20,085 nt of DNA. It comes from Conidiobolus incongruus B7586. Its lineage: Eukaryota > Entomophthoromycota > Entomophthoromycetes > Entomophthorales > Conidiobolaceae. The DNA lies in NCBI GenBank assembly GCA_000697335.1, contig JNEM01013325.1:1-20085 (forward strand), read 5' to 3'. Below, piece after piece: positions 10,150 through 20,085 of this stretch (the first letter of the stretch is position 1; each line of letters begins with the position of its first letter). The position numbers were made by a program, and so were the translations under genes. The notes under the pieces are model-generated. The model saw only the letters and a program-made list of their open reading frames with translations, searched no databases and was not told the DNA's origin.

Positions 10150-11665
10150 TTTTGAGATTGTCACAATAGGGGTAGATGTTGAGTTACATTATCCCTAATA
10201 GATAGATGTAGTAGCTGATTAAAGGGTCAATAGGTACATTGAATATCATTAACTCAATCATATCGTTGCAAAGGTTATACATAGCTGGAATTAAGTCGTA
10301 GCTGGAGACTGTTGTGAACTTTTTAAAATATCATACAAAGATAATAAACCGTCGAAATGTGATAATTTCAACAAGTGTCCTATATATGTTAAATCAGAAC
10401 TAGAATGGTATTATTCCACATTCAAATTTGTAGACCTGAAGTAATGTTGAATAAGCAGTTTTAAATGATTTAAATTGTTATCTCATTTTATGAAGAATTG
10501 GGAACGTGTTAGCTTAAGCTAAAGTAGGAACCAGAGTGCCTAGAGGGTTTTGTATAGCATTTCATTAGCTAGTTTCGTGATTGACGAGGTGAACAAGTTA
10601 TATTCACTGTGCCATAGATAAAATTGATTGTGATTACGTGATATCTGTTGCCATTCTGGATTGAATAATTTCAGACCAAAATCATATGATTCTTCAATAT
10701 AGTCGAGTGAAATATATTGAAGACTGCTAATATTATGTTTTACGATAGAAGCTTTGGAAAAGGTTATCTTTCGACTATAACGCTGTATTGAATCGAATTG
10801 ACAGTTATCTAAATGAATTCCTGAGGCATAGCATATCCTTTTGAAATGAGCTTGATAACTTCTTGCTAATTTTTCCTACTTTGGTATTGATAATCAAAAG
10901 TATATATCAACAAAGTTTGCACATTCTGTAAACCCATGCTGTTAATTCAGATGAGACTATTTTGGTCAAATTTTTCCATATACTGGGTGATTTCATCCGG
11001 TTTATCCATTCTTAACTGGTACCCTGCATAATACATTGCGGACAGCAACTGTGGAGAACTTAACTATCTCTGAGAGTGTTTCAAACTTATAGTGCAAACA
11101 TAAGGTGGAAATTAATAGAATAGATATGTAATAAATCGTTACGAAACCTTTGTTGAGTGAGTATTATAAGCTGCCTGGCACCTTAGAGGGTAAATACATC
11201 AAGTTATTTTTTGTTGTTGGCTTAATTATCGCAATAACCCTGATCACATTTTGAACTTGAGGCATACTGAAATCTTATAATATACAATATATCATCTGCG
11301 ATATTAAGATTTGATTTTAGTTGATATAAATGTTGCGAAATTTTCAATTCTCTGCAAGTGATTAATAATCATTTTATTGGGATTAGATGCTGAGGTGCTA
11401 AGGTTCTAAAGATATTATATCCAAAATCTTAATAGTCTGATCTTGAATTAATTCCTCACTAATCAAATGATCAGCTACTGCAACAATATTATATATATTA
11501 TATTAAAACTAATTATTAAGTTAACTTGACTCTTTAGTCTGTCATTCTTCAACTTGCTATTTGATTTGAAATTACACCTACTACAATAAGAGCTGTTGGC
11601 TCTAGAAAAGTCAAATTACAGTATCTACACATTTTATGTTGGATTATACTTGAAGAGTTCTTCAT
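10150..11665 (-). pseudogene. array copy 3: divergent pseudogene of the same family
   Basis: The start codon is at 11663-11665. Exon 1 codes for MKNSSSIIQHKMCRYCNLTF, then after a one-base frame change SSYCSRCNFKSN. All four cysteines of the module are therefore still visible, but in two frames. In the body, about 10540-10870 on the minus strand stays open for roughly 100 codons. It carries the family landmarks: a Y-Q-A-H-F-K-R segment, SGIHLDN, QRYSRK, and FNPEWQ in place of the family's F.PKWQ. Several stops and frame changes lie on either side. The copy is the most divergent in the array, with different residues at many otherwise constant positions. It is therefore either an old duplicate or one that evolved separately before breaking. 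The 3' limit is approximate. Confidence 0.72.
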
Positions 11666-11777
11666 GCTTCAAAATTGTTTTTATCATATACTTTGGGCTC
11701 TATTTGATGTATATTGATTACGAATCCAACTATATATTCAAAATTCTCATGAGTTTTTGAATTCGATTTACTTTAGG

Positions 11778-11941
11778 TTAAATATTTCTGTTGTAGAAAA
11801 CATAATAAATTATTAAATTTTTCTTGTTCATTTATCCATATATCTTGGACTAGTTTAGGCAAAGGGAGTTTCGGCGAATCTTGATAATATAATTTAAATC
11901 GATTAATCTGGTCTGTTAGTAATAAAATTTGAAATTGTTAC
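11778..11941 (-). other. short coding-like fragment upstream of copy 3
   Basis: Between two stops on the minus strand is an open stretch of 53 codons with protein-like composition, including DSPKLPLPKLVQDIWINEQE and FNNLLCFLQQ. It has no ATG. The LP...F.N...F pattern loosely recalls the start of exon 2 in the family (LPAWEEFRDLDHFTNYI in copy 2). It may be a scrap of another array copy, or chance. Confidence 0.25.
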
Positions 11942-13157
11942 AATTTAATAAATACATTTTCTATTCAAATTTAATTTTTATGACAAAGGAACTGGATTAA
12001 ATTCAATGAAAATTATTGATTTTATTCCAAAATATTGAGTTCTATTTAATATCTATACAGTGACTTTAATAAAAATTTTATATCTGCAATTTTTATTTAA
12101 AAATAAATTAAGAATTGATACTTGAATGTTAAAATTGATATATTGTATAATTTGCATTATTTCACTTTAGGTTTTGTCATAATCATATATTCAACTAAAT
12201 TCCTAAATCCTTTATATCCTTTTAAAATTACTAATTAAATATCAAGACAAATTAAATATATATTGGAATATTAATTTTATTATATTTGTTGAATAGTTGA
12301 TAATTGAATTATCAAAACATATTTCAAAGCTCATATTTTCCATAAAAATTAATATATTGAAATATATATACTGAATAATAATTGAATTTTAAACTATACA
12401 CATTCTCGTTGTTTTATACAGAACTGAGGATATATATGTCATCTTGGTAATAATTTTACATATTATTTAATTTAAGCCTTGTATCAGAAATTTTAATTAA
12501 TAATCTTTTGACTAAAATTTGTGAGTTGAATAATGTAGATTTTAATTTATATATTTGAAAAATGATCATTTATAGAGAATTAATAACAAACTTAATTTTT
12601 GAAAATATTTTACAATAAATAATTCAAATATATAAATTTTTGAGGAGAATCATTAAAAATTTAATCAAATTATAAACTAATGCCAGTACCATGAATAATG
12701 AATCTGATATATACAAAATTTAAATCAAAAACCTCTTAACAATGGTTCAATGAATTCATTTATTTCGAATTTTCACAATTTTAAAATCTTTTCAAGTGAA
12801 TATAATAATAAGTATTGTTTTCGACTTAAAAAAATGAAATAATTCAGCAAATATTACTTGAAATTAATAGATATTAATTTTTTAAATTATTTTTAATCCA
12901 TTTGTTTCAAAAATTTGGACCTAAAATAATTAAAAATAAGACTAACTGAGAATTATAATACATATAATGAGGATATTTTTGAGATATGGTATATATTGGA
13001 ATGACTTGCATTTCATTAATAGTACGAATCATAAGAATAACATTTGATATAATCTATTAACATCACAGCTATTAAAAAAATACTCATGTAAGCAATTTGA
13101 ATTGATCAACTATTATAAAATTACATAATATTAAAAAAATACAAATCAAAGCTGAAT
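11942..13157. other. AT-rich spacer between copies 3 and 4
   Basis: About 1.2 kb without a supported gene, RNA or repeat. Confidence 0.5.
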
Positions 13158-14835
13158 TTATTTTTTACGAATTGATTCAAATCCTTCAAGAATGATTATA
13201 TGGTTCAGGTTTAACTCTTGATGATATCTTGAATCTATATATTCAATAAGTTGTCTTAAATCATCCAATATCATTCTTTTTAGCATACTGTTACATTGCG
13301 GGTAAATGCTAAGATAGTGAAACGCTGGTAAATATACATAATATTGGTAGAAGGGGTTACATCTGTCCAAATCACGCACTGTTTTGAAGAGAAGATTACA
13401 GTGATGGAAAACTTGGAGCTGTTGATGGTGTTCCAAGCCCAATTTAAGTCTATAAATATCATACATTTCAAGCACCATATTGCTAAATGCTAGCTGGGAT
13501 TGCACTTCGTATAGTGTTATGAAGGATTCGTAGTTGACATGGTGCGTTAGTAGATAGCGGTAGACTTGGATACATTTGTCAAATGTTTGCGAGATTTTGT
13601 CCATGCGTCTATGCCAATGTGATTGGAATACAGTTGTATCTAGAGTTTGAAGATCGGAAAACCACATGGTATGGGTGCAGATCCTGCTAAATTTGTTATA
13701 TTCCGTCACACATATCGAGTACACATAGTTTTCTTCAACATTGGAATAGTTAATAATGGAATTGGAGCCCGGCAACTGCCACTTGGGATTAAAAATAAAT
13801 CGATCCAGCTTGCCAAGTTCCGTCAAGTAGTTGGGTGCTAAACAGTAAGATCCTGAAATACATGCGTTAATCATTTTGATAGCGGCAAATAGGCACTTTC
13901 TATTATAGCGATCTATCGGAGACAAATATTTTAGATCCAAATGCAGTCCTAACATGTATCCCATCCTTGTAATATGCGATTGACATCCTTTAGCAAATTT
14001 AAAATTCCCTTGTAAATAATTGATAAATGTATATATAGCCAATGCTTGACAATTAGCCAAATTCACTTTGTTAATAATACGTTTAAAGTTAGAATCTCTA
14101 TAGCTATTCATATAACTTTTTAATTCTTGTGGATATTTAGATTGAAAATAGAATCCTGTATAATAAATTGCTGATAATAGAGGCTGTGGCACGGTATTTC
14201 GATCGAAACTCTTAATACTGAAAATGGGACACATTGGATGAAAATCTCTAAAGTAGAACTGGATTAAATCGTCCCAGAATTTAGGTTGACACAATAATTG
14301 AATAGGTCTCGCAATGGGTTCTAACATTTCAATATTTAATCTGTCACACGCTATTTTCAAATTCGATTTTTTACTTCGGATAAAAACTTGAAAATTGGGT
14401 AATTTCAAAACTTCAGAGGTACAATTTAAAATAAAGTAAGAAAAGCTCAAACTTTGTGAATATAGTAGAAAATTCATAAAGTGGTTTAAACTTCTAAACT
14501 TGGTCCACTCTGGTAAACCATATTTGTTAAAGTAAATATCACTACAAGGAGATAATGTCATCCCATTTAATTTAGTATTGTTTAATAAAGAATTATCTAA
14601 ATATCAATCAAGAATTGAGAATGAATTAAATATTAGTTATATTACCTATTAAACTCTTCAACATTTTATTGCCATTCTCTTCGTCATTAATATTCACTTC
14701 ATAATTATAAAATTTAAACTTTTCTTTAATCCTCTTAGGTTTACATTGTTTACAAAAAGTAGCATGTAATCGAATCAACTCTCTATTACATTTTAAACAT
14801 AATTTATATTGAATAATTTCTGAATTTAATCCCAT
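13158..14835 (-). CDS. array copy 4: probable fungal transcription factor with an N-terminal four-cysteine module (spliced, intact)
   Basis: Exon 1 is 14646-14835 and exon 2 is 13158-14596, with a 49-nt phase-1 GT-AG intron. The joined frame is open for 542 residues. Cys13, Cys16, Cys28 and Cys31, with eleven residues between the pairs, are followed by KPKRIKEK. Another ATG lies inside exon 2 at 14561, but the upstream exon with conserved cysteines and the in-frame junction favour the 14835 start. The body has the family landmarks in order: PIARPIQLLCQ, FWDDLIQFYFRDFHP, the FSIKSFD motif, LLSAIYYTGF, CQSHITRMGYMLGLHLDLK, SPIDRYNRK, PNYLTELGK, PKWQLPGS and then EENYVYS. It is more C/G rich than the surrounding spacers, consistent with selection on the protein. 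Its closest relative in the window is pseudogene copy 5. Regulatory function is inferred from the fungal_trans-like body; targets are unknown. Confidence 0.86.
14597..14645 (-). other. intron of copy 4 (49 nt, phase 1)
   Basis: Minus strand begins GTAATATAACTAAT and ends GATATTTAG. The splice joins SLI to DNSL in frame, at the same place as in copies 2 and 6. Confidence 0.88.
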
Positions 14836-15024
14836 TTCGTATATTATGTTTAAGATGTCATTTTACTAATATTAGTTTTGATAATAGTTACAAAGCAATT
14901 AATTGCTAACAATATTATTCATGCAATTTATGCTCAATATTTAATTATTAGTTTGGAAATTTATAAACTCATAATTATGGGACTAAAATTAACATATTAT
15001 TGTATATATAAAATACTTAATATT

Positions 15025-15360
15025 GTGGCGAATCGGGAGATCCGCTCACCATTCAACTTGAAGCATTCGTCTTTATTCCGAACATGATCCATGCGCAAGT
15101 AGCTTACGCAATCCTTGTACAATGTGAAAATCCTGACAACAGCTACAAACTGTGCTTCAACACATTGGTCAAGGAATGATAGCACTAGAAAATCACCACT
15201 GAGTACATATTTGCTCGGGGATCATCTCGATCAGGGCCAATCCCTGCATCTCGATATTTTAATAAAACTTTTTAAAGTGTCACATTATCAGCCCTTGGCT
15301 TGTATTATCGAATTTACTTGATTCTTACTGCAAGGCTGCTTTTTAGCAGACCTGTAATAT
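15025..15360 (-). other. GC-richer island with coding-like sequence, unrelated to the array
   Basis: This stretch of roughly 330 bases is visibly richer in C and G than anything else in the window and has abrupt edges. On the minus strand an open frame of more than 60 codons (about 15020-15222) includes SGDFLVLSFLDQC, EAQFVAVVRIFTLYKDCVSY and DECFKLNGERISRFAT, a convincing globular composition. Just upstream, in another frame, is MQGLALIEMIPEQICTQ. I do not recognise the protein. A plus-strand frame at 15115-15321 is also open but less protein-like. It does not resemble the array proteins. It is probably a fragment of another host gene or an inserted piece, already broken. A small hairpin (CTGC/GCAG stem) lies at about 15337-15350. 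Confidence 0.5.
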
Positions 15361-15412
15361 AATCGAACCAATAGAACAGTAGTATTATAATATTTAATAA
15401 TAAAATGGCAAT

Positions 15413-17064
15413 TTATTTTTTACAAATCGATTCAAAACCTTCGAGTATAATTATATAGTAGTTCAATTTTAACTCTTGAGGATATCTAGGGCCCATTAAT
15501 TAAATCAGTTCTTTCAATTGATCCTTGATCAATTTTTTTAGCATGCTATTATACTTGGAATAAATGATGATGCAGTCAAACGCTGGTAAATGAAAATAAT
15601 ATTGGTGTATGGTGCTACATCGATCTGAGCTACGAGCAATTTGAAAAAGTAAATTATAGTGATGAAGGACTTATAGCTGGTGATGCGTTTCCAGGCCAAC
15701 TTTCAATTTGTAGATTTCATACATTTCGACAATCATATCACTAAATTACAGTTGAGTTTGAACTTCGTAACGAGTAATCAGCGATTCATAATCAGGATAA
15801 TGAGTGATTGGAGTCGGGCAAAATTGCAGATTGGTCAAAAGTTTGAGTACTATTATTAAAACGTCTATGCCAGCTGGATTGAAATATGGCAATGCCTAGA
15901 TTTGGAAGATTCGAAAAGAATATATAATGGATATTAATATCCGAAAATCTGGTATATTCTGTCTGAAATATTGCGTGAACATAGTTTTCTTCAACGGTGG
16001 AACAGATAATAACTGTACTGGAGTCCGGTAATTGCCATGCGGGATTGTAAATAAATCGATCTAACTTGTCAAATTCTGTGATATAGTTGGGCGCTAAATT
16101 GTAAAATCCCGAAATGAAATAATTAGTCAAATTTATAGCTGAAAACAGACACTTTCTATTGAAATGATCCAAATGCAATCATAACATGTATCCCATCCTT
16201 GTTAAATGAGCTTGGTAACTTTTGGAAATTTTGAAATTCCCACTTAAATAACTAATCAAAGTATAAATAGCTAAAATTTGGCAGTTCGCCAAATTCACTG
16301 CATTTAAAACTCGTTTGAGATTGGAATGCTTATAAGGCTTCACATACTTTTTCAATTTGTTGCATTAATACATTTGATATTGGAATCCAGCATAATAGAT
16401 AACAGATAACAGAGACTGTGAAACGGTATTGCGATCAAAACTTCGAATACTAAAAATGGGAAATGTACAATGAAATCCTTAAAATAAACTTGAATTATAT
16501 TTTCCCAGAATTGAGGTTGACACAACAGCTGAATAGGTCTTGCAATGGGTTCTAATTGCCCAATATTCAATTTATTATACTCTATAGTCAATTTCAAGTC
16601 CTTACTATCAATAAAAGACTGAAAAATTGGTAATTTTGAAACATCTGAAGTACAATTTAATGTAAGAAAAGCTAAACCTCTGAAATTTAATAAAAAATTC
16701 AAAAATTGACTAAAATTTGGGAATTAGTTACATTGAGGTAAAGTATACTTGAAGTTCATATCACTACAGGGAATTTAGGCTGCTTCATTTATTTTAGTTT
16801 CGCTTAATATAGAATTATATAAATTTTAAAATCAGAATAAAATCAGAATACATTGAACTATAAAATAACCCCAGTTATAATATTCATTAAATTCTTCAAC
16901 AATCTCATAGCATTGTCTTCGTTATTATCATTCACATTATGTTTATAAAATTTATACCTTTCCTTGATTCTCTTAAGTTTACAAAAAGTAGCATTGAATT
17001 TAATTAACCGATTATGTCAATCTACAAACAATTTATATTAAATCATTCTTGGAGTTAAATTCAC
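15413..17064 (-). pseudogene. array copy 5: pseudogene closest to copy 4
   Basis: Matches copy 4 from start to stop, including the last codons (FESIRKK-like ending at 15413). The start codon is now GTG at 17062-17064. In exon 1 the first Cys pair is replaced (YKLFVD, then a stop). The second pair has lost residues (ATFCKLKR where copy 4 has ATFCKQCKPKR). The GT of the intron donor and the AG of the acceptor are both gone. The large exon keeps two open pieces, 16352-16702 (PIARPIQLLCQPQFW and onward) and 15792-16178 (containing NPAWQLPDSS and EENYVH). Between them, about eight codons are missing at GLHLD...DRYNRK. It is a host gene that died after duplicating from the copy 4 lineage; the high residual similarity suggests this was fairly recent. 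Confidence 0.87.
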
Positions 17065-17301
17065 TTCACAGAAATAACTGATAAATCAATATTGATTGAA
17101 TTGATTAATATATTATTTTTTATCAATTTATTGAAATAATTCAGATACTTTGTACAAATTCAAAATAGGTGTGGATCGATTGGTGATACCTCATATACAA
17201 ATGTGGAATTATTAAAATTGTTGATTATATGTCAAATACAAACCAAATAAAATCCTAAGACAACCAATACAAATATCATAAAAATAAAATTGGATTTTAC
17301 T
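17065..17301. other. short spacer between copies 5 and 6
   Basis: 237 bases of AT-rich sequence; no feature recognised. Confidence 0.5.
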
Positions 17302-19014
17302 TTAATTGCTACAAATCAATTCTATACCAGTTTTCAATATTAAAAAATTTAGTGAGAATCCTTTTAAAAATCTTTGGGAAATATAATCCATAATTTGGTG
17401 TAATCTCTCTTTGATGCACTGTTTTTGTTTGGGGCTGCATTTGGGATAAATACTAAGGAAATGCAAACCTATGAGACTGCCGTAATAAAGTGCTAATGGG
17501 TGGTAGTTGCCCAATAGTACTGAAGTTTCGTAAAGCTGATGGCAGTGCTTTAGAAGATCGATCAATTCTTCGGATTCTAAACCCTTGTTTTGGCACTTGA
17601 GTACCATATATATTTCTAGCATCATTTCGTGATATCCCAACTTTGAATAAATATCAAACATAGTTATATTTGGAACGAATTGAGTGTATTCGGCTTTCAA
17701 TCCTTGATAAGCGTCGATACATTGCTGATAGCTCTTGGATATTTCTGAAACACTGCGATCCAATTCGGTTTTAAAGTATTGGTTCCCATATTTATGATAA
17801 GATGATAACCATGGCAAGTGTGTAATTACGCTCACGAATTTATTATACTCGTTGGTGCATATAGCATACAGTGAATTTTCTTCAGGAGTTGAGAAATTAA
17901 TGATTGTACTGTCATCTGGTAGTTGCCACTTGGGATCATATATACTAAGGGTATTCTCTCCAAAGTCCGTCAAATAGTTAGGAGCATAATTATGCAATCC
18001 GCAAATACCAGTATTAATAACTTTGATCTTAGTCAATAACAACCTACGATTATATTGATCTAATGGTGATAAATTGGGACAATCCCAATGCAGGCCCAAA
18101 GCATAGCTCATTCTTGTCAAATTAGCTTGACAGGTTTTTGCCAGTTTCAAATTACCACTCAAATGATAGAAAAATGTATAGATGACTAAAGCTTGAACAT
18201 GAGCTAAACATGTTAATTTCAACAATTTTTTTAAATTAAATTCTTGATACTTTTTCATATAGCCTACTAATTCTGTAGGTTGGTCCGTTTTGAATTGAAA
18301 CCCTGCGAAATAGATAGCTGCCATTAGCGAAGGGTGGCAAGCATCTTTATCAAATGATTTCAAACTGAACACTGGACAGAGTGGATGAAATTGCTTAAAG
18401 TAAGTTTCAACCAAACCATCCCAAAAACTCGACTGACAAAGTATTTGCAAAGGTCTAGCAACGGGCAAAGGCAAATATAATTTCAAAAATTCTTGATTTG
18501 TGGGAGGTAACTCATTATTAAAACTCTCAATAAAATATTTAAAATTGGATAATTCTCTAATTTTTAGATTAAAGGTAAGCAAAAAATAGGAAAAACTTAA
18601 ATCGTTTGTCTTCAAAATATATGAGGTAAATTGTTCAAGAGTCCGGAATTGTAGCCAATTTGGCAATCTAAATACTTCATTATTTGTTGTAGTCGCTATT
18701 ACTGAATTGGGATCTAGGTTAAGGGATTTAAAATAAATAGAATTATCTAATTTTAAATATTATAGAGTCTATATATACGTAATATCTAATAATCATCTTA
18801 CTAAAGTGAGCTTCCAACTCCTCCAAATTACCGTTAGTATGTTCGTTGGATCTAAATTTCACCATATACAATTTCCAATCTTCTTTCTTAACATTTGCTT
18901 TTTAATAATTGGTTTAGGTTTACAGCTTTTACAGTAAGTTCTGTGGATCTTTATTAATTGAATTTGACAACTTTTACATAATTTGTATTGAACAATATCT
19001 TGTTTAAAATTCAT
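17302..19014 (-). CDS. array copy 6: family member, intact except for an apparent one-base gap in exon 1
   Basis: Exon 1 is 18802-19014 and exon 2 is 17302-18746, with a 55-nt GT-AG intron. Exon 1 starts MNFKQDIVQYKLCKSCQIQL and carries Cys13, Cys16, Cys28 and Cys31 followed by CKPKPIIK. After the A-run whose complement is the five T at 18899-18903, the frame changes. The second frame (KANVKKEDWKLYMVKF...LEELEAHF) joins the large exon correctly. One extra A in the run would give a 552-residue protein. Exon 2 is fully open, with PVARPLQILCQ, FWDGLVETYFKQFHPLCP, the CQANLTRMSYALGLHWDCP segment, SPLDQYNRR and DPKWQLPDDST. A long, clean exon 2 argues against old decay. The gap may be an assembly error, a very young lesion or translational slippage. 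Confidence 0.75.
18747..18801 (-). other. intron of copy 6 (55 nt, phase 1)
   Basis: Minus strand begins GTAAGATG, a good fungal donor, and ends AAATTAG. Exon 2 then opens with AT-AAT-TCT, exactly as in copy 4. Confidence 0.82.
18899..18903 (-). other. frame-changing homopolymer in copy 6
   Basis: A run of five T on the plus strand (five A in the coding sense) is where the two frames of exon 1 meet. It follows the Lys-Pro-Lys stretch just after the cysteine module. Confidence 0.6.
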
Positions 19015-20085
19015 TATTATATTATACAGCGTAACTGTTTAGATGAGCATAAGAAAAATATTAAATCATTTATGTTATTAAATATATATGACGATATTTT
19101 GCAGTTGACCTGTGAGAGAGAATTTTATTCACATTTCTGACAATTAGATAATTGGTTATCCCATAAGTCAAAGATTATGAATCTTGTGACTTGGTTATAT
19201 ATATCATATGTATGTTATGTTGAATTTTCCTTTATTATTAGTGTGAGATTGTATTTATAGGGGTTTGAGTAAGTTAATGTTAATAGTTCGGTTTATTGAC
19301 TGTGGTTGATATTATTAGATAGTATTAGGTATTCATTTTTGATCATATAAGTATAACTAATATAGATGTAGTTTATAATAGCCAGGTTGTGTTTATAATT
19401 TAATTTAGCCCATCAGTTTTTTAGGTCAGCTGTTATCAGTATTGCTAGGTTTTTTGTTGGTTTTTTTCTCTTTTCCTATATTTCTGGGAAGGAGTCAAAT
19501 GATGAGGTCCAGGTATATTTGATTCTTAGGCATCTAAAATATCTATGGCGTATGAAGTCTTTTTCTCCATATTTCTAGTGATATAATGTTTTGGAATCAT
19601 ATTTTTCTAGATATTTAAAGTTTAAAAAAGCTTTAGCCAGGATTCTCCAAGCTGTACTAATGCTTTTAGATAGTACTTTGGTTTTAAGAATTTTAGACCA
19701 AAATTATATAATATTAAGATATTTAATTATTCTTTCTAGGATAAAAGGATAGAAAATATATTTGATATAATAGTTTAATTGAGTAGATTCCATTAGTAGG
19801 TTATTAATATATTTGATCACCTTTATTCTCAATCAGTTATCTTATGAAATAATTAATTTCAAAACTAATTTTTAATTCTTTAATAAATTTACTAATTATT
19901 TCTGATATTTTAATTTATTTAATTTTTTTAATATTTCTCAACAAAAGCTATTTATATTATAACTTTTATTATACTATTTTAAACTTTGAGTGTTTTATTA
20001 AAATGATTAATGATATTTATTATTTAATATTATTTTTAATTATAATTTAGAATTTATAAAGAAATTTAATATTTTATAATATATT
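19015..20085. other. AT-rich flank with a protein-like remnant of unknown family
   Basis: The part next to 19014 should hold the promoter of copy 6. Between about 19200 and 19760 the minus strand shows protein-like segments, for example FGLKFLKPKYYLKALVQLGE and IPGPHHLTPSQKYRKRE, with several breaks. This looks like a decayed mobile-element protein, but I could not assign a family. From about 19760 to the end the sequence is near-pure A/T, like 1-4200. Confidence 0.35.

Noticed and set aside
13280-13471. Small minus-strand open frame inside copy 4
   Set aside because: Out of frame with a clearly coding exon and no homology between copies; a shadow frame. The same holds for 7354-7539 in copy 2 and 13647-13841 on the plus strand.
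14878-15087. Plus-strand 69-residue open frame
   Set aside because: It runs from AT-rich spacer into the GC-richer island, has low-complexity composition and no recognisable motif.
15025-15360. tRNA or rRNA fragment suggested by the higher GC
   Set aside because: No cloverleaf arms, T-loop sequence or rRNA core motif could be found; the coding-like frame is the better reading.
17302-18666. A 454-codon gene starting at 18666
   Set aside because: The codon is TTG. The frame is open to the splice acceptor at 18746 and belongs to the two-exon copy 6.
1-20085. Mitochondrial DNA, because of the extreme AT content
   Set aside because: Spliced nuclear-type transcription factor genes with GT-AG introns and a Tc1/mariner element argue for nuclear DNA; no mitochondrial genes or tRNAs are seen.

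Overview
This is an extremely AT-rich eukaryotic window. Its most striking content is a head-to-tail array of six related genes, all on the minus strand: three that look expressed or nearly so and three in decay. The short GT-AG introns (about 50 nt), a fungal transcription-factor-like body in every copy, a Tc1/mariner transposon with C-to-T decay and the very low GC all point to a fungal nuclear genome. An early-diverging AT-rich lineage such as Conidiobolus/Entomophthoromycotina fits best, but that is inference from composition and family resemblance, not proof.

Layout. Positions 1-4200 are a very AT-rich repeat block: the right end of one mariner copy (1-87), an unassigned remnant stretch, a complete but dead Tc1/mariner element of 1,975 bp (734-2708) with 224-bp terminal inverted repeats and a TA on each side, then a stretch that may be an old retroelement fossil. 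From about 4640 to 19014 lies the array, listed by increasing coordinate: copy 1 (about 4640-6231, pseudogene), copy 2 (6962-8664, intact), copy 3 (about 10150-11665, diverged pseudogene), copy 4 (13158-14835, intact), copy 5 (15413-17064, pseudogene) and copy 6 (17302-19014, open except for one apparent missing base). Transcription runs right to left. Between copies 4 and 5 sits a GC-richer island (about 15025-15360) with coding-like sequence unlike its surroundings. From 19015 to the end is another low-complexity block with a protein-like remnant.

Gene structure. Each recognisable copy has a small first exon coding for a Cys-x2-Cys-x(10-12)-Cys-x2-Cys module followed by a basic Lys-Pro-Lys stretch. 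In the copies with a clear splice junction a phase-1 intron of 49-55 nt follows, then a large exon of about 480 codons resembling the middle homology region of fungal Zn2Cys6 transcription factors. The N-terminal metal module is not the usual six-cysteine cluster. The array therefore looks like a lineage-specific, rapidly turning-over family of probable DNA-binding regulators with an unusual zinc-binding head. The genes look like duplicates of one another rather than steps of one pathway. Nothing in the window shows what they regulate.
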